This document shows positions 18,203-27,096 of a stretch of 64,000 nucleotides of DNA, piece by piece; position 1 is the stretch's first letter, and every line of letters begins with the position of its first letter. The notes under the pieces were generated by a model. The model worked only from the letters and a program-made list of their open reading frames with translations. It did not search any database and was not told the DNA's origin. The position numbers were made by a program, and so were the translations under genes. Origin of the DNA: Aquimarina intermedia (GTDB taxonomy: Bacteria; Bacteroidota; Bacteroidia; Flavobacteriales; Flavobacteriaceae); NCBI RefSeq assembly GCF_008124785.1, contig NZ_VNHU01000005.1, positions 124,001 to 188,000 on the forward strand, read 5' to 3'.

Positions 18203-19954
18203 ATGGACAATCAAGCACTTGCAGAACGGTTAAAATATCAACGACAACTCAAAGGGCTCTCTCAAGAAGAACTTTCTCATCGTACCAATGTTGCCGTACG
18301 TACCATACAACGTATCGAAAAAGCTGAGGTAAATCCACACCTGAACACTGTAAAATTATTGGCAGTTGCCTTAGAGGTTGAAGTAAGCGATTTGCTGCCC
18401 TTAGACAATCCCAAAGAAGAAACCATAAAGAAAAAATGGCTCTTATTGCTACATGCCATTCCGTTACTGGGAATTTTTATTCCTTTGTGTAATGTGCTAC
18501 TTCCACTTTTTATTTGGATTCATAAAAGAGAGGACAATCCAATATACGACAAGCATGGGGTGAAGGTAATCAACTTTCAGATTACTGTTTTGTTGTTGGC
18601 TGTACTTTCCTTTGTTAGTTTGCTAACGATAGAAAAGTGGGGCTTCATCATATTTATTACTACACTTCCTATTTGTGTGGGTGTTGTAATTTTCAATATT
18701 ATCTATGTATTGCAAAAAGAAAGATGTTACTACCCTTTATCCATCCCTTTTTTAAAATTCAAACCGGGACGTTTCTCAAAAGTAATAGCACTGCTGTTAT
18801 TGATGGTAACCTTTAGTCAATGTGCAACTGTAGATAATAATACAATACAGCGTTTAGACGGGAGCAGAATTTCTAACGACTCTATTGCCCAAAAAATCAA
18901 TGTACTTGCCAAAGAAGGAAATGTCCAAGGTATGGCAATAGCTGTTTTTAACGATAAGCAACCCGTATATAAAAACACTCTAGGATTTAAAAACCTTCCT
19001 GAAAGGTTGACTTTGACAGATTCAACAAATATCTACGGAGCCTCTTTGAGTAAAGCAGTATTTAGTGTATTGGTTATGAAGCTGGTCGAAAATAATGTAA
19101 TTGATCTGGATACTCCACTAGAATCCTACTTGCCAAAGAAACTATATGAGTATAAACCCTTGACGCGTTGGCATGATCATTATGCGGATCTGAAAGAGGA
19201 TAGTTTGTATCATAAAATTACAGCTCGTATGTGTTTAGCACATACCACCGGATTTGCGAATTGGCGGTTTGTAGAACCTGACCAAAAGTTAAAAGTCAAC
19301 GGGGAGCCGGGTACAAAGTATAGCTACAGTGGCGAAGGATTTGTATACCTCCAAGTAGTTTTAGAAAAGCTAACGGGTAAAGGACTGGAGCAGCTGGCAA
19401 AAGAATATATTTTTGACCCGTTACGAATGACCAAAACTTCGTACCAATGGCAACCAGCTTTTGAAAGCGATTTTGCGTATGGACATACCATGAATGGAAG
19501 AATCTACAGGAAAGATAAGGACAACGAACCAAGGGGTGGGAGTACCTTAGAAACTACAGCTGATGATTATATCAAATTTTTGACAGCCGTACTTAATCAT
19601 CAGCTCATTAGTGAAAAATCAACCAACCAAATGTTTAGCCCACAGGTTAAGATTCATTCGTTAACTCAGTTTGGTGAGGGATCCAATATTACTACCGATA
19701 CATACAGAGATATTAAGTTGAGTTACGCACTTGGTTGGGGCTATCTGGAAACACCTCATGGTAAAGGTGTATTTAAAGGTGGTCATGGCAATGGATTTCA
19801 GCATTTTTCAATACTTTTTCCCGAATCTGGAAAAGGAGTTTTAATCATGAGCAACTCTGATAATGCTGAAGGTATTTATCAAAGACTTCTAGAATATATA
19901 TTAGCAGACAGTTCTATACCATGGGAATGGTTGGGATATGTGCCCTATAAATAG
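18203..19954 (+). CDS. XRE regulator-DUF4870 membrane domain-serine beta-lactamase fusion
   Basis: The 583-residue protein joins parts usually separate. Residues 1-68 are an XRE-type helix-turn-helix (LSQEELSHRTNVAVRTIQRIE). Residues ~78-185 are a DUF4870-like membrane domain ending YYPLSIPFLK, just where stand-alone DUF4870 proteins end. Residues ~190-207 look like an intact lipoprotein signal with lipobox TFSQC (Cys207). The rest is a class C/PBP-like serine hydrolase with the SxxK motif Ser281-Leu-Ser-Lys284, a tyrosine motif KYSYSGEG, and a GGHGNG third motif. One reading is a membrane regulator that senses cell-wall or beta-lactam ligands through the hydrolase. Membrane topology is uncertain; a sequencing artefact joining two genes is possible but less likely. 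Confidence 0.8.
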   Translation: MDNQALAERLKYQRQLKGLSQEELSHRTNVAVRTIQRIEKAEVNPHLNTVKLLAVALEVEVSDLLPLDNPKEETIKKKWLLLLHAIPLLGIFIPLCNVLLPLFIWIHKREDNPIYDKHGVKVINFQITVLLLAVLSFVSLLTIEKWGFIIFITTLPICVGVVIFNIIYVLQKERCYYPLSIPFLKFKPGRFSKVIALLLLMVTFSQCATVDNNTIQRLDGSRISNDSIAQKINVLAKEGNVQGMAIAVFNDKQPVYKNTLGFKNLPERLTLTDSTNIYGASLSKAVFSVLVMKLVENNVIDLDTPLESYLPKKLYEYKPLTRWHDHYADLKEDSLYHKITARMCLAHTTGFANWRFVEPDQKLKVNGEPGTKYSYSGEGFVYLQVVLEKLTGKGLEQLAKEYIFDPLRMTKTSYQWQPAFESDFAYGHTMNGRIYRKDKDNEPRGGSTLETTADDYIKFLTAVLNHQLISEKSTNQMFSPQVKIHSLTQFGEGSNITTDTYRDIKLSYALGWGYLETPHGKGVFKGGHGNGFQHFSILFPESGKGVLIMSNSDNAEGIYQRLLEYILADSSIPWEWLGYVPYK

Positions 19955-20007
19955 CGTTTGTACACATTCTTTGAATCATTAGGGCAAATATATCTGCTTA
20001 TCAAACT

Positions 20008-20037
20008 AAAGGACCCTGTTTATAGTGGTTCCTTTTT
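20008..20037 (+). terminator. Probable terminator after the fusion gene
   Basis: An imperfect stem AAAGGA-c-CC / GG-t-TCCTTT with a T tract lies 54 bp after the stop. One internal mismatch makes it weaker than the others here. Confidence 0.55.
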
Positions 20038-20155
20038 TAGTATGGAAAATGCGTTTTAGCTGGGTCAAGTAGTTAACAGCTATATAAATCAAGAATATCA
20101 AAAACGGATGTTATTTTATAAAAGGTATTCTCAATAATAGTGTTCGTTGATTTAA

Positions 20156-20734
20156 TTAAAACCTAAAACCTAAACCAAGTTTTAGTTGGTTGTTATTCAC
20201 GCCCATAGTTTCATTATTGAAATTATTGTCATTAAAAGTTCTGATATAATGAAAATAGGTTTGTATAAAAAATACACTCGTAAAATCATATTGAGCTCCT
20301 AATTTAAAGTTCATACCTAAATCATTTGCTCTACGTGTCTCTATATTGTCAAACTCATAGTATGTATAGTAAAATTCATATTCATAACTGAGATAGGTAA
20401 ACCCAATACCGATAAAAGGATGAAAATTTTTAGCAGATGCAATGTTCATTTCAGCAAATCCATTGATATGATAGAAAAAATAATCTGTTTTGAGATCTTC
20501 ATAACTAAAAGGAACTGTACTTTTTAGATAATCAAAGGTTAGGGAAGCACCGTATTGGAAAAGTTTACTTTTTGCAAAACGATATTTAAAACTCCCATTT
20601 ACAATACCTGTAAATTTTTCGTAACCGTTGGAGATTGCTAGCGGATAATTGGCTTCTATGCTAAATTTTTTGTCTTGTGAAAAAGAACTAATTGATAATA
20701 AACAAAGGGTTAAGAGTACGTAAATTTTTCTCAT
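20156..20734 (-). CDS. Outer membrane beta-barrel protein
   Basis: The 192-residue protein has a cleavable signal peptide (LLTLCLLSISSFSQ, about residues 1-19). The rest alternates hydrophobic and polar residues with many aromatic girdle residues (Tyr, Phe), as in small OmpX/OmpW-like eight-stranded barrels. It ends in KLGLGFRF, a C-terminal aromatic as BAM-targeted barrels have. No specific family can be named. It is convergent with the XRE-beta-lactamase gene and monocistronic. Function could be adhesion, protection or small-molecule permeation; nothing in the sequence decides. Confidence 0.75.
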   Translation of the reverse strand: MRKIYVLLTLCLLSISSFSQDKKFSIEANYPLAISNGYEKFTGIVNGSFKYRFAKSKLFQYGASLTFDYLKSTVPFSYEDLKTDYFFYHINGFAEMNIASAKNFHPFIGIGFTYLSYEYEFYYTYYEFDNIETRRANDLGMNFKLGAQYDFTSVFFIQTYFHYIRTFNDNNFNNETMGVNNNQLKLGLGFRF

Positions 20735-21075
20735 TAAATAGTTTTTTTAAGGTTTTGTCTGCATCCGTCCTTTGAAGTTTTATAATCAGAATCTACAAAG
20801 GAGTCGCTAAAGTAGGAAAATTTTTGAATCTAAAAAGGTGATTAAATAACATGCGATCGACAAGTGTGTTTTACTACTCGTACTACTAAGAACCAGTGAT
20901 TAATTTATAAAATACAATCTTTAAACCTATAAAAATTATAAAGATGAAAACGGTTATAGCGCAGGTTTTGATGAACGAGATGGGATGATAATTATATGAT
21001 GTATGCTTTAAAAGTGTAACAAATCCTAAAATTAATTGACTAACAGTTTAAAGATTAAAATTTAATTACAAGAAT
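20735..21075. other. Intergenic region between divergent barrel gene and pseudogene
   Basis: I see no gene, tRNA or clear repeat in these 341 AT-rich bases. They must hold the promoters of the two flanking divergent units. Confidence 0.4.
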
Positions 21076-21714
21076 ATGAAAAGCTTACTCTATCTCTTAT
21101 TATTCGTTATATGTTTTATAACAGAAGCATTTAGTCAAGGGGCTCTTTAAATCTTGAAAATAGTTCTGTGAATACGAGCCTGGTGGAAAATGAAACATCG
21201 ACCATATCAAGGCTTATCTTACATGATTCACTCAAAATTGAACTAGGTAAAGTGCATACCAAAATTAAGAAGAGGGAAGATAAGCTCTATGTAATTAAAC
21301 ACTTCAAAACAAAACAATCTCTTACACTGTGGAATGATAGTTCAATTGTCGCAATCAAAAAATTTAAACCCATATATCATTCTGCTTCTACCCAGCAAAG
21401 AGGGATGGTTCTGAATTTGGGAGCATAAGTTACCGGATATTATTTAGATAAAAAGATCGGAACGAAAAGAAATACTTCAGAAGAAACTACTGTACCATAT
21501 TTTGATAGCAACTATTTAAGAAGTAGGTAGTAGTGTGATGAATTTAAAACAAAAGGAAGTAGCTGTTTGGAAAGTTGAAGTGACCGATGATATTTTTGAT
21601 AATACAGCTATTAGCACTTACTATATTGATCAAAATACACGCAAAATTCTTCAGCAGGATATTGATTTTAGAGGAAGAAAAATGTCGATGGAGCTTATTG
21701 AAGCGCGGAATTAA
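21076..21714 (+). pseudogene. Decayed secreted protein gene, several frame disruptions
   Basis: The ATG at 21076 opens a clean signal peptide (SLLYLLLFVICFITEAFSQ) but stops after 24 codons at 21150. The continuation NLENSSVNTSLVEN lies in another frame from 21150 on, and runs to a TAA at 21426. Past that stop the same frame still reads sensibly (VTGYYLDKKIGTKRN) to 21531. The remaining part, from 21538 to the TAA at 21714, is in a third frame and ends ISTYYIDQNTRKILQQDIDF, which looks like the tail of a DUF3108-like secreted protein. At least two frameshifts and one nonsense change are needed to restore one protein, and a middle segment seems to be deleted. Confidence 0.75.
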
Positions 21715-21776
21715 TTTTTACTTCATCAATTCATTGAACAAAGCCAGATGAGTTGAGCTTGTAAATAGTATAAACA

Positions 21777-22292
21777 ATGGGAAAACAAAAACTTATCAAA
21801 CGTTTAAAGAGCTATTACCCGTTGGAACGGTTTCATGCTTTTATAACTTTTCCTGCAATCATGCTATATGTTTTGTATCACCACACGTTTAAAGATGTGA
21901 TATTTTTACTCTACGGCATAGGGGTTGTCATCTTTATTCTTATTCAGGGACAACACTACTGGAAATTAAAGTTGTATCGGTTATTAAATAAACCTTATGA
22001 TCAGATTCAGAATCTCAAATTGTTTAGAAAGGCTAAAACTATTAATTTCTATTTGATGGCTTTGATACCCATCGTTTTCTTATTTCAACTCTATATAAAT
22101 GACTGGTCCTTTATTCCGGAGAACCTCATGAATTGGGCAGTTGTAGCTAATGTTTTTGGAGTTTTAGAACATATTAACTTTTACCATAGGCAACTTATGA
22201 TTGATAATCAATCGGATGCCAAATTCTTAATGACAAACAAAAAGCTAAAGGTTGCTAGTTTAGCAAAGGATTTAGATGAAAATCAATTTTAG
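21777..22292 (+). CDS. Conserved four-helix membrane protein of unknown function
   Basis: The 171-residue protein has four predicted membrane helices (about residues 22-38, 42-58, 88-108 and 115-132) between a basic N-terminus (KQKLIKRLKSYY) and a hydrophilic C-terminal tail. I do not recognise a named family. It starts 62 bp after the pseudogene remnant and is convergent with the HxlR regulator gene, 38 bp away. Nothing shows a function. Confidence 0.65.
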   Translation: MGKQKLIKRLKSYYPLERFHAFITFPAIMLYVLYHHTFKDVIFLLYGIGVVIFILIQGQHYWKLKLYRLLNKPYDQIQNLKLFRKAKTINFYLMALIPIVFLFQLYINDWSFIPENLMNWAVVANVFGVLEHINFYHRQLMIDNQSDAKFLMTNKKLKVASLAKDLDENQF

Positions 22293-22330
22293 ACATAACT
22301 ATGTTTGTTTAAAAATTCAAATGAGGCAAT

Positions 22331-22642
22331 TCATAGATGATTATGCTCAGCACCCCAGGCATCTAAGCTTCTTAAAATCGATTCAAGCGATCGTCCCTTT
22401 GCACTCAGCGAGTATTCCACTTTGGGTGGAACAGTTGCAAAAACCTTACGATCAATAAGACCGTCGCGTTCTAATTCTCGTACAGATTGCGTAAACATTT
22501 TATTAGAGATTTCGCCCGTCTGTTTTTGTAACATACCTGAGCGAAGCGGCTGTTCTAATAGATGAAACAGGAGTAACGGTTTCCATTTATTACCAATTAA
22601 GTTCATGGTATAATGTAGAGGGCAGTGATTATTTTTATTCAT
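22331..22642 (-). CDS. HxlR-family winged-helix transcriptional regulator
   Basis: The 103-residue protein is a complete HxlR domain: the conserved Cys7 in CPLHYTMNLIGNKWKPLLLFHL-type N-terminus, the recognition helix region ISNKMFTQSVRELERDGLI, and the wing VPPKVEYSLSAKG. HxlR proteins often sense electrophiles or quinones through that N-terminal cysteine and repress a divergent detoxification gene. Here the divergent neighbour is a VOC-family enzyme 121 bp away, which suits such a pair. Confidence 0.92.
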   Translation of the reverse strand: MNKNNHCPLHYTMNLIGNKWKPLLLFHLLEQPLRSGMLQKQTGEISNKMFTQSVRELERDGLIDRKVFATVPPKVEYSLSAKGRSLESILRSLDAWGAEHNHL

Positions 22643-22763
22643 TTTAGCTTTTTAAACGTTTTATAGTGTGCGTAGTACTCCTTTTGGTAAGTATCGAACA
22701 ATTAGGTAAGGTATTGTTTGACTGCGCGTTATGGTTTAATTTTACAATATAAATTTATATACT
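22643..22763. promoter_or_regulatory. Divergent HxlR/VOC control region
   Basis: The 121-bp gap holds two near-repeats, GGTAAGTATCGAACAAT and GGTAAGGTATTGTTTGA, about 22 bp apart. These are candidates for the HxlR operator; their symmetry is imperfect. Confidence 0.4.
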
Positions 22764-23276
22764 ATGAAAGCAAGTAAAAATTATCCAAAATCTTTTTCGC
22801 ATATAGGACTTACCGTCCCCGATATTCATAAAGCCGTAACATTTTATACAGAGGTTATGGGATGGTATACAATTATGGAACCATCAAAGGTAAAAAAAGA
22901 AAGAGATACTGCCATCGGTCAAATGTGTATAGATGTTTTTGGCGAAGATTGGGAGGAGTTTGAAATTGCCCATCTATCAACCTCTGATGGTATTGGGATC
23001 GAGCTGTTTTCTTTTCCAAATATGCCAAAAGATCCTGCGGCATTCAACCCATTTAATACAGGGTTATTTCATTTTTGTATTCAGGATCCTAACATCGAGA
23101 AGCTTGTTGATAACATCGTAGCCAACGGAGGGAAGCAGCGCATGCCTATCCGATCGTATTATCCGGATGATAAACCGTTTAAGATGTGTTATGTAGAGGA
23201 CCCTTTTGGTATTGTGTTCGAAATCTATACTCATAGTTATGAGTTAACGTATTCTTCTGGTGTATATACGAGTTAA
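22764..23276 (+). CDS. VOC-family (glyoxalase/dioxygenase-like) enzyme
   Basis: The 170-residue protein contains one VOC module pair: it opens FSHIGLTVPDIHKAVTFY, has LFHFCIQDPNIEKLV in the middle and closes with YVEDPFGIVFEIY. The His of SHIGL, His of LFHF and Glu of FEIY are the likely metal ligands. Glyoxalase I, ring-cleaving dioxygenases and fosfomycin or bleomycin resistance proteins share this fold, so the substrate is open. It is divergent from an HxlR regulator, which suggests induction by a reactive small molecule. Confidence 0.88.
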   Translation: MKASKNYPKSFSHIGLTVPDIHKAVTFYTEVMGWYTIMEPSKVKKERDTAIGQMCIDVFGEDWEEFEIAHLSTSDGIGIELFSFPNMPKDPAAFNPFNTGLFHFCIQDPNIEKLVDNIVANGGKQRMPIRSYYPDDKPFKMCYVEDPFGIVFEIYTHSYELTYSSGVYTS

Positions 23277-23339
23277 ATCGTACTTCCTGTACTTAAGAAT
23301 TGTTTGTAACAACTATTATATTTTTTATAACTAAATTCT

Positions 23340-23368
23340 AATAGGATACACTTTCTTTGTATCCTATT
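23340..23368 (+). terminator. Hairpin between VOC gene and mepB-like gene
   Basis: A perfect 11-bp stem AATAGGATACA/TGTATCCTATT with a 7-nt loop. It lacks a T tract, so it may act as a weak terminator or processing site. Confidence 0.5.
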
Positions 23369-23400
23369 ATGCTTTATAGAGATTGTTGTAAGAAGTAAGT

Positions 23401-23892
23401 ATGAAAAAGGAATTAAGTAACATGACAAAAGAAATGTACGAACGCTGCGGATTTGAGATTTCTAATTTGAAAATAGAAGAAGAAAGTCGGGAGTACGAAG
23501 CATGTCAGTTTGAGCTTAACTCATTAAAAATTATTTCGCGAAACGCCAAGATCACTCCTAAGAAAATAGGGCAGTTTGTAACCTTTTGGAAACGAAGTGC
23601 AACGGGTCCGATTGAACCGTTTCATGCTACTGACCACTTTGACTTTTACGTAGTCAATGTTAACTCTAAAGATGCTTCCGGACAATTTGTGTTTCCTAAA
23701 TCAGTGCTGATCATAAAAGGAATCGTGACATACTTAAAAAAAGAAGGAAAGCGTGGTTTTAGAGTATATCCATCGTGGGATACTCCAACCAGCGCCCAAG
23801 CCTTGCGTACACAACAGTGGCAACTTAATTATTTCTTTGTGCTTAATGAAAACAACTGGTTAGAGCGAGCTAAAGCGTTGTATGTAATTTGA
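23401..23892 (+). CDS. MepB-family protein
   Basis: The 163-residue soluble protein matches the MepB family over its length: EYEACQFEL, the KITPKKIGQFVTFWKR block, FDFYVVNV, GQFVFPKSVL and GFRVYPSWD. The family is named after the third gene of the staphylococcal mepRAB drug-efflux operon; its biochemical function is not established. Here there is no efflux pump next to it. It stands alone, convergent with the WG-repeat gene just 4 bp away. Confidence 0.85.
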   Translation: MKKELSNMTKEMYERCGFEISNLKIEEESREYEACQFELNSLKIISRNAKITPKKIGQFVTFWKRSATGPIEPFHATDHFDFYVVNVNSKDASGQFVFPKSVLIIKGIVTYLKKEGKRGFRVYPSWDTPTSAQALRTQQWQLNYFFVLNENNWLERAKALYVI

Positions 23893-23896
23893 CCCC

Positions 23897-24541
23897 TTAC
23901 TCGTTCGCAGCTATTCTATGCAATTTCCAGGTATTGTTTTTTTGCTTTACTGCGAGGAGATCGTCTGATATGAAATGCGAATAGATTCTCGGACGTTTTC
24001 TTAGTTTTGATTTAGTAAAAACCAGATGCTCCGGCCCCGAGACATGCTCAATGGCATTGCCTAAATTATCAATAATTACCTCATCATAGCTGTAAGACAC
24101 CATTTCTTTACCCAACAGATCATTGGTGCCCAGCTGCTTCTTAGTCAATTTCAAAACAATAGCTTTCCCATTAGCAAAGGTGGTCGCATTGAGAAATTGT
24201 GGAGGTATTATCACAGTACCTGACGTGTCTATATAGCCGTAGTATATGACGCCATCTTTTTCCTTTTGAATTAAGCATCGCTTATCAGAAAAATAAGGGT
24301 ACTTTATCGTATGGATGTCTTCTCCAAGTCTTAGATCACTCTCTTCGTTCCAGACATAATCCTTTCGATAGGGAATTACGATAGATCCTGTTTTATCAAC
24401 AAACGCCCAGGAATCACCTTTTTGAATCGCTGCAAGATCTTCATGAAACGGTGTTATAGTTTCTAGATTATCGATTGTTTGAGCAGGTGCAAAGGCAAAA
24501 CATGATAAGAGTAAACCGAATAAAATATGTGATGTTTTCAT
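23897..24541 (-). CDS. Secreted WG-repeat protein
   Basis: The 214-residue protein has a signal peptide (LLLSCFAFAPAQ, residues 1-20). It contains KWG/WG-type repeats: SWAFVDKTGSIVIPYRKDY around residue 44 and YYGYIDTSGTVIIPPQF around 115. WG repeats are short beta units found in surface or secreted proteins of many bacteria, thought to mediate binding. It is shorter than most WG proteins. Monocistronic; function unknown. Confidence 0.8.
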   Translation of the reverse strand: MKTSHILFGLLLSCFAFAPAQTIDNLETITPFHEDLAAIQKGDSWAFVDKTGSIVIPYRKDYVWNEESDLRLGEDIHTIKYPYFSDKRCLIQKEKDGVIYYGYIDTSGTVIIPPQFLNATTFANGKAIVLKLTKKQLGTNDLLGKEMVSYSYDEVIIDNLGNAIEHVSGPEHLVFTKSKLRKRPRIYSHFISDDLLAVKQKNNTWKLHRIAANE

Positions 24542-24722
24542 AGAAATAAAATTGTGTGTGAAATTTAAAACTATGAGAAATACTACTGATAAAAAATGAT
24601 ATTAATCATGTTATAAGGATGATAAATCTCATGAAACTGTAAAGAGAAGTTCCCTATTTTTAAACCGGATATTCCGCAATCGAGTTGTGGACTGCATTAC
24701 TATGGCAATTGAACTAATTTGT

Positions 24723-25835
24723 ATGAAAAAATTGAAGCAACAGTTACAGGTAGAAGTTGATACTGCTTTTTTATATACTGCTATGGCAGCTAGGGAACGA
24801 GACGATGTGTTAAAAAAAGTGTTACTTGCACTGGCCAAAATAGAACAGGGACATGCAAAGCATATGTTAGTTCGCATACAAGAAGTCACACCAATGTATG
24901 AGTATCCTCAGCCCAGTCTGCGTGCCAAAATCCAGCTGCGTCTCGGTAAGGTTTTTGGATATGATCATATCATCGGAATGTTGTCGGGTACCGAACGACA
25001 AATGGCGCGTATAGCAGTGCAAAAAAAGCTGAAAGCCGGAGAACAGCTCTCGGGTTTTGAACATAATCATTTACGCATCATCGAAGCGGTAAGTAAGAAC
25101 AAAGATCATATGATATCAGGTGGGTTGTTATCAAAATTTGAAGGACGTCATAAATCTGTCGGGGGTAATGCGGTACGAGCGGCGGTATTGGGGGCTAATG
25201 ATGGTTTGGTATCCAATATGAGTCTGGTTATGGGTGTGGCCGGTGCAGCAGCGCAAAGTTCTACAATATTACTAACAGGTCTTGCAGGTTTGTTAGCAGG
25301 AGCTATATCGATGTCATTAGGAGAGTGGTTATCGGTACAAAGTTCGAGAGAACTTTATCAACGACAAATAGCATTGGAAGCTGAAGAGTTGGAAGCTGCG
25401 CCCGAAGAAGAGAAGCAAGAATTGGTGTTACTTTACCAAGCTAAGGGAATGGATGAGGAATCCGCGCAATCCCTGGCAGATAAAATATTCGAGAATAAAG
25501 ATACTGCATTAGATGCTTTAATTGTTGAAGAGCTTGGTATTGATAAAGAAGAATTAGGAGGATCCGCTTGGGAAGCCGCACTCGTATCTTTTTTTCTTTT
25601 TGCTATTGGCGCTATTTTACCGGTAATACCCTATTTTTTTACTTCAGATCGTTTGGCACTTTGGTGGAGTCTGGGATGCAGTGTTTTTGGACTCTTTGTA
25701 ATAGGGGCTTCGATTACCTTATTTACGGGTAAATCTTTGGGTTTCTCCGGCTTTAGACAAGTTCTTTTCGGCTTGGTCGCAGCGGCTGTGACCTATGGGG
25801 TTGGTACCTTAATAGGCGTTACGATTACAGGGTAG
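24723..25835 (+). CDS. Membrane ferritin-VIT1 fusion, MbfA-like iron exporter
   Basis: The protein is a ferritin-like (erythrin) domain in the first ~140 residues joined to a VIT1/CCC1 domain. The ferritin part has the iron-binding pattern EVDTAFLY followed by IEQGHAKHM and a later NHLRIIEAVS. The VIT part has GANDGLVSNMSLVMGVAGA, SMSLGEWLSVQSSRE, and three or more C-terminal helices. In Agrobacterium and Bradyrhizobium, MbfA exports iron and protects against peroxide stress. I start at the ATG at 24723 (MKKLKQQLQ), which begins the conserved helix; GTG 24687 and ATG 24702 are in frame but add nothing conserved. Convergent with acylphosphatase. Confidence 0.87.
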   Translation: MKKLKQQLQVEVDTAFLYTAMAARERDDVLKKVLLALAKIEQGHAKHMLVRIQEVTPMYEYPQPSLRAKIQLRLGKVFGYDHIIGMLSGTERQMARIAVQKKLKAGEQLSGFEHNHLRIIEAVSKNKDHMISGGLLSKFEGRHKSVGGNAVRAAVLGANDGLVSNMSLVMGVAGAAAQSSTILLTGLAGLLAGAISMSLGEWLSVQSSRELYQRQIALEAEELEAAPEEEKQELVLLYQAKGMDEESAQSLADKIFENKDTALDALIVEELGIDKEELGGSAWEAALVSFFLFAIGAILPVIPYFFTSDRLALWWSLGCSVFGLFVIGASITLFTGKSLGFSGFRQVLFGLVAAAVTYGVGTLIGVTITG

Positions 25836-25839
25836 ATTT

Positions 25840-26103
25840 CTATCTGATTTCGAATCTTTCAAAATGTTTAGGCGTACCTTCAGTATGATCAATTCGAGCG
25901 ACATTCGCTAACTCTGGACCAGTAGCGCACCAGGTCAGTAGCTCTTCAAGTTGTTCTTTAGACCCTTCGGCCTCGATGTAGACTGATCCGTTTGATTGAT
26001 TTTTCACATAACCTTTCAGCCCCAAAGCAGTAGCTTTTTCTTGTGTATGTTTGCGATACCAAACACCTTGTACTTTTCCGGAAACGGTAATAGAATAATG
26101 CAT
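25840..26103 (-). CDS. acyP: Acylphosphatase
   Basis: The 87-residue protein has the full acylphosphatase signature: GKVQGVWYRKHTQ with the catalytic Arg, and GYVKNQSNGSVYIEAEG with the catalytic Asn. It hydrolyses the carboxyl-phosphate bond of acyl phosphates in the cytoplasm. Length is normal (about 90). It ends 4 bp from the MbfA-like gene, tail to tail. Confidence 0.96.
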   Translation of the reverse strand: MHYSITVSGKVQGVWYRKHTQEKATALGLKGYVKNQSNGSVYIEAEGSKEQLEELLTWCATGPELANVARIDHTEGTPKHFERFEIR

Positions 26104-26274
26104 AATATATAATTAGGATAACACAAAATAACATAAAACCTTTTCAAATGTTTCTAATTCTGTGTTAATCTAATTCATTGAAATAAATTTAAAGTTAGGT
26201 TCCTGATAATTGTCATATGAAATGTCGGCTACTCTATGTAATTTTTCAAGGATTATTAATTTAACTAAATTCAT

Positions 26275-26502
26275 ATGAAAGCGCTAGAATGTACATTGAA
26301 GGAGATCCTAGAACTTACCACAAAAATCGAGTATGAGTATCCCGAATTATATCCATTTTTAGATGAAAATCCTCAGGTGATACCTAAACATCGTACTATA
26401 GAGCAGGATGATTTTAATGAATATCTAAACGGGCTCAAAGATTTGTTAGATCGATATGTCATGTCCAAAGGGAAACTCAGTGGATTGGAGCGGCAAAATT
26501 GA
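26275..26502 (+). CDS. Small conserved protein of unknown function
   Basis: The 75-residue protein is acidic and helical (ECTLKEILELTTKIEYEYPELY; FNEYLNGLKDLLDRYVMSKG), without a signal or membrane segment. I know no function for it. Coding is supported by its codon use, lack of frame disruptions and the ATG after an A/T-rich leader. It is followed by the SnoaL-like gene 145 bp downstream. Confidence 0.6.
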   Translation: MKALECTLKEILELTTKIEYEYPELYPFLDENPQVIPKHRTIEQDDFNEYLNGLKDLLDRYVMSKGKLSGLERQN

Positions 26503-26647
26503 GGGTCAAGACGTAATATTTCATAAAATCTTTTACAATGTTGGGGATAAATGGAGAAATCTTTAAACCTATACCAAAAGGGTGCTAAAGAATGCTAATT
26601 CTAGGAAGAGTCTGCAAGAAAAAAGGTAGTTTAAACAAAAAAAATAT

Positions 26648-27076
26648 ATGGAGACAATGAGTAAAGCAAAGAACGTTGAAGCACAAGAAAAATTTGGCGA
26701 AGCGGTAAATACGGGAAACCTGGAATTGATTCGTGACGTTGTTGCAGAAAATATAAAAGATCATGATCCAGCACCAGATCAAGGACCGGGTCCGCAAGGA
26801 TTTATAGACTTTTTCAGTGGTATGCGAACTTCGTTTCCTGACTTTGAAGTTGAGGTAGATCATATGGTGACAGATGAAGATAATGTGAGCTTTGCGTATA
26901 CTGCCAAGGGTACTCATAAAGGAAATTTTATGGGATATGAGCCTACCGGGAAATCCTTTGAAGTTCGCGGAATGCAAATTGGACGATTTGAAAATGGAAA
27001 ACTTGCCGAACGCTGGGGAAGTACCAATCAGTGGGGTATTTTACAACAACTTGGTTTAGTTGAAGGTTCCAATTAA
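26648..27076 (+). CDS. SnoaL-like/ester cyclase family protein
   Basis: The 142-residue protein has a cone-shaped NTF2/SnoaL-like fold pattern: NVEAQEKFGEAVNTGNLELI, then DHDPAPDQGPGPQGFIDFF, FPDFEVEVDHMVTDEDNV and the closing FENGKLAERWGSTNQWGILQQLG. Proteins of this group are usually annotated as ester cyclases, by likeness to polyketide cyclase SnoaL. Most have unknown substrates. ATG 26660 is an alternative start. A strong terminator follows. Confidence 0.85.
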   Translation: METMSKAKNVEAQEKFGEAVNTGNLELIRDVVAENIKDHDPAPDQGPGPQGFIDFFSGMRTSFPDFEVEVDHMVTDEDNVSFAYTAKGTHKGNFMGYEPTGKSFEVRGMQIGRFENGKLAERWGSTNQWGILQQLGLVEGSN

Positions 27077-27096
27077 ACCGAGCATACATACGACTT

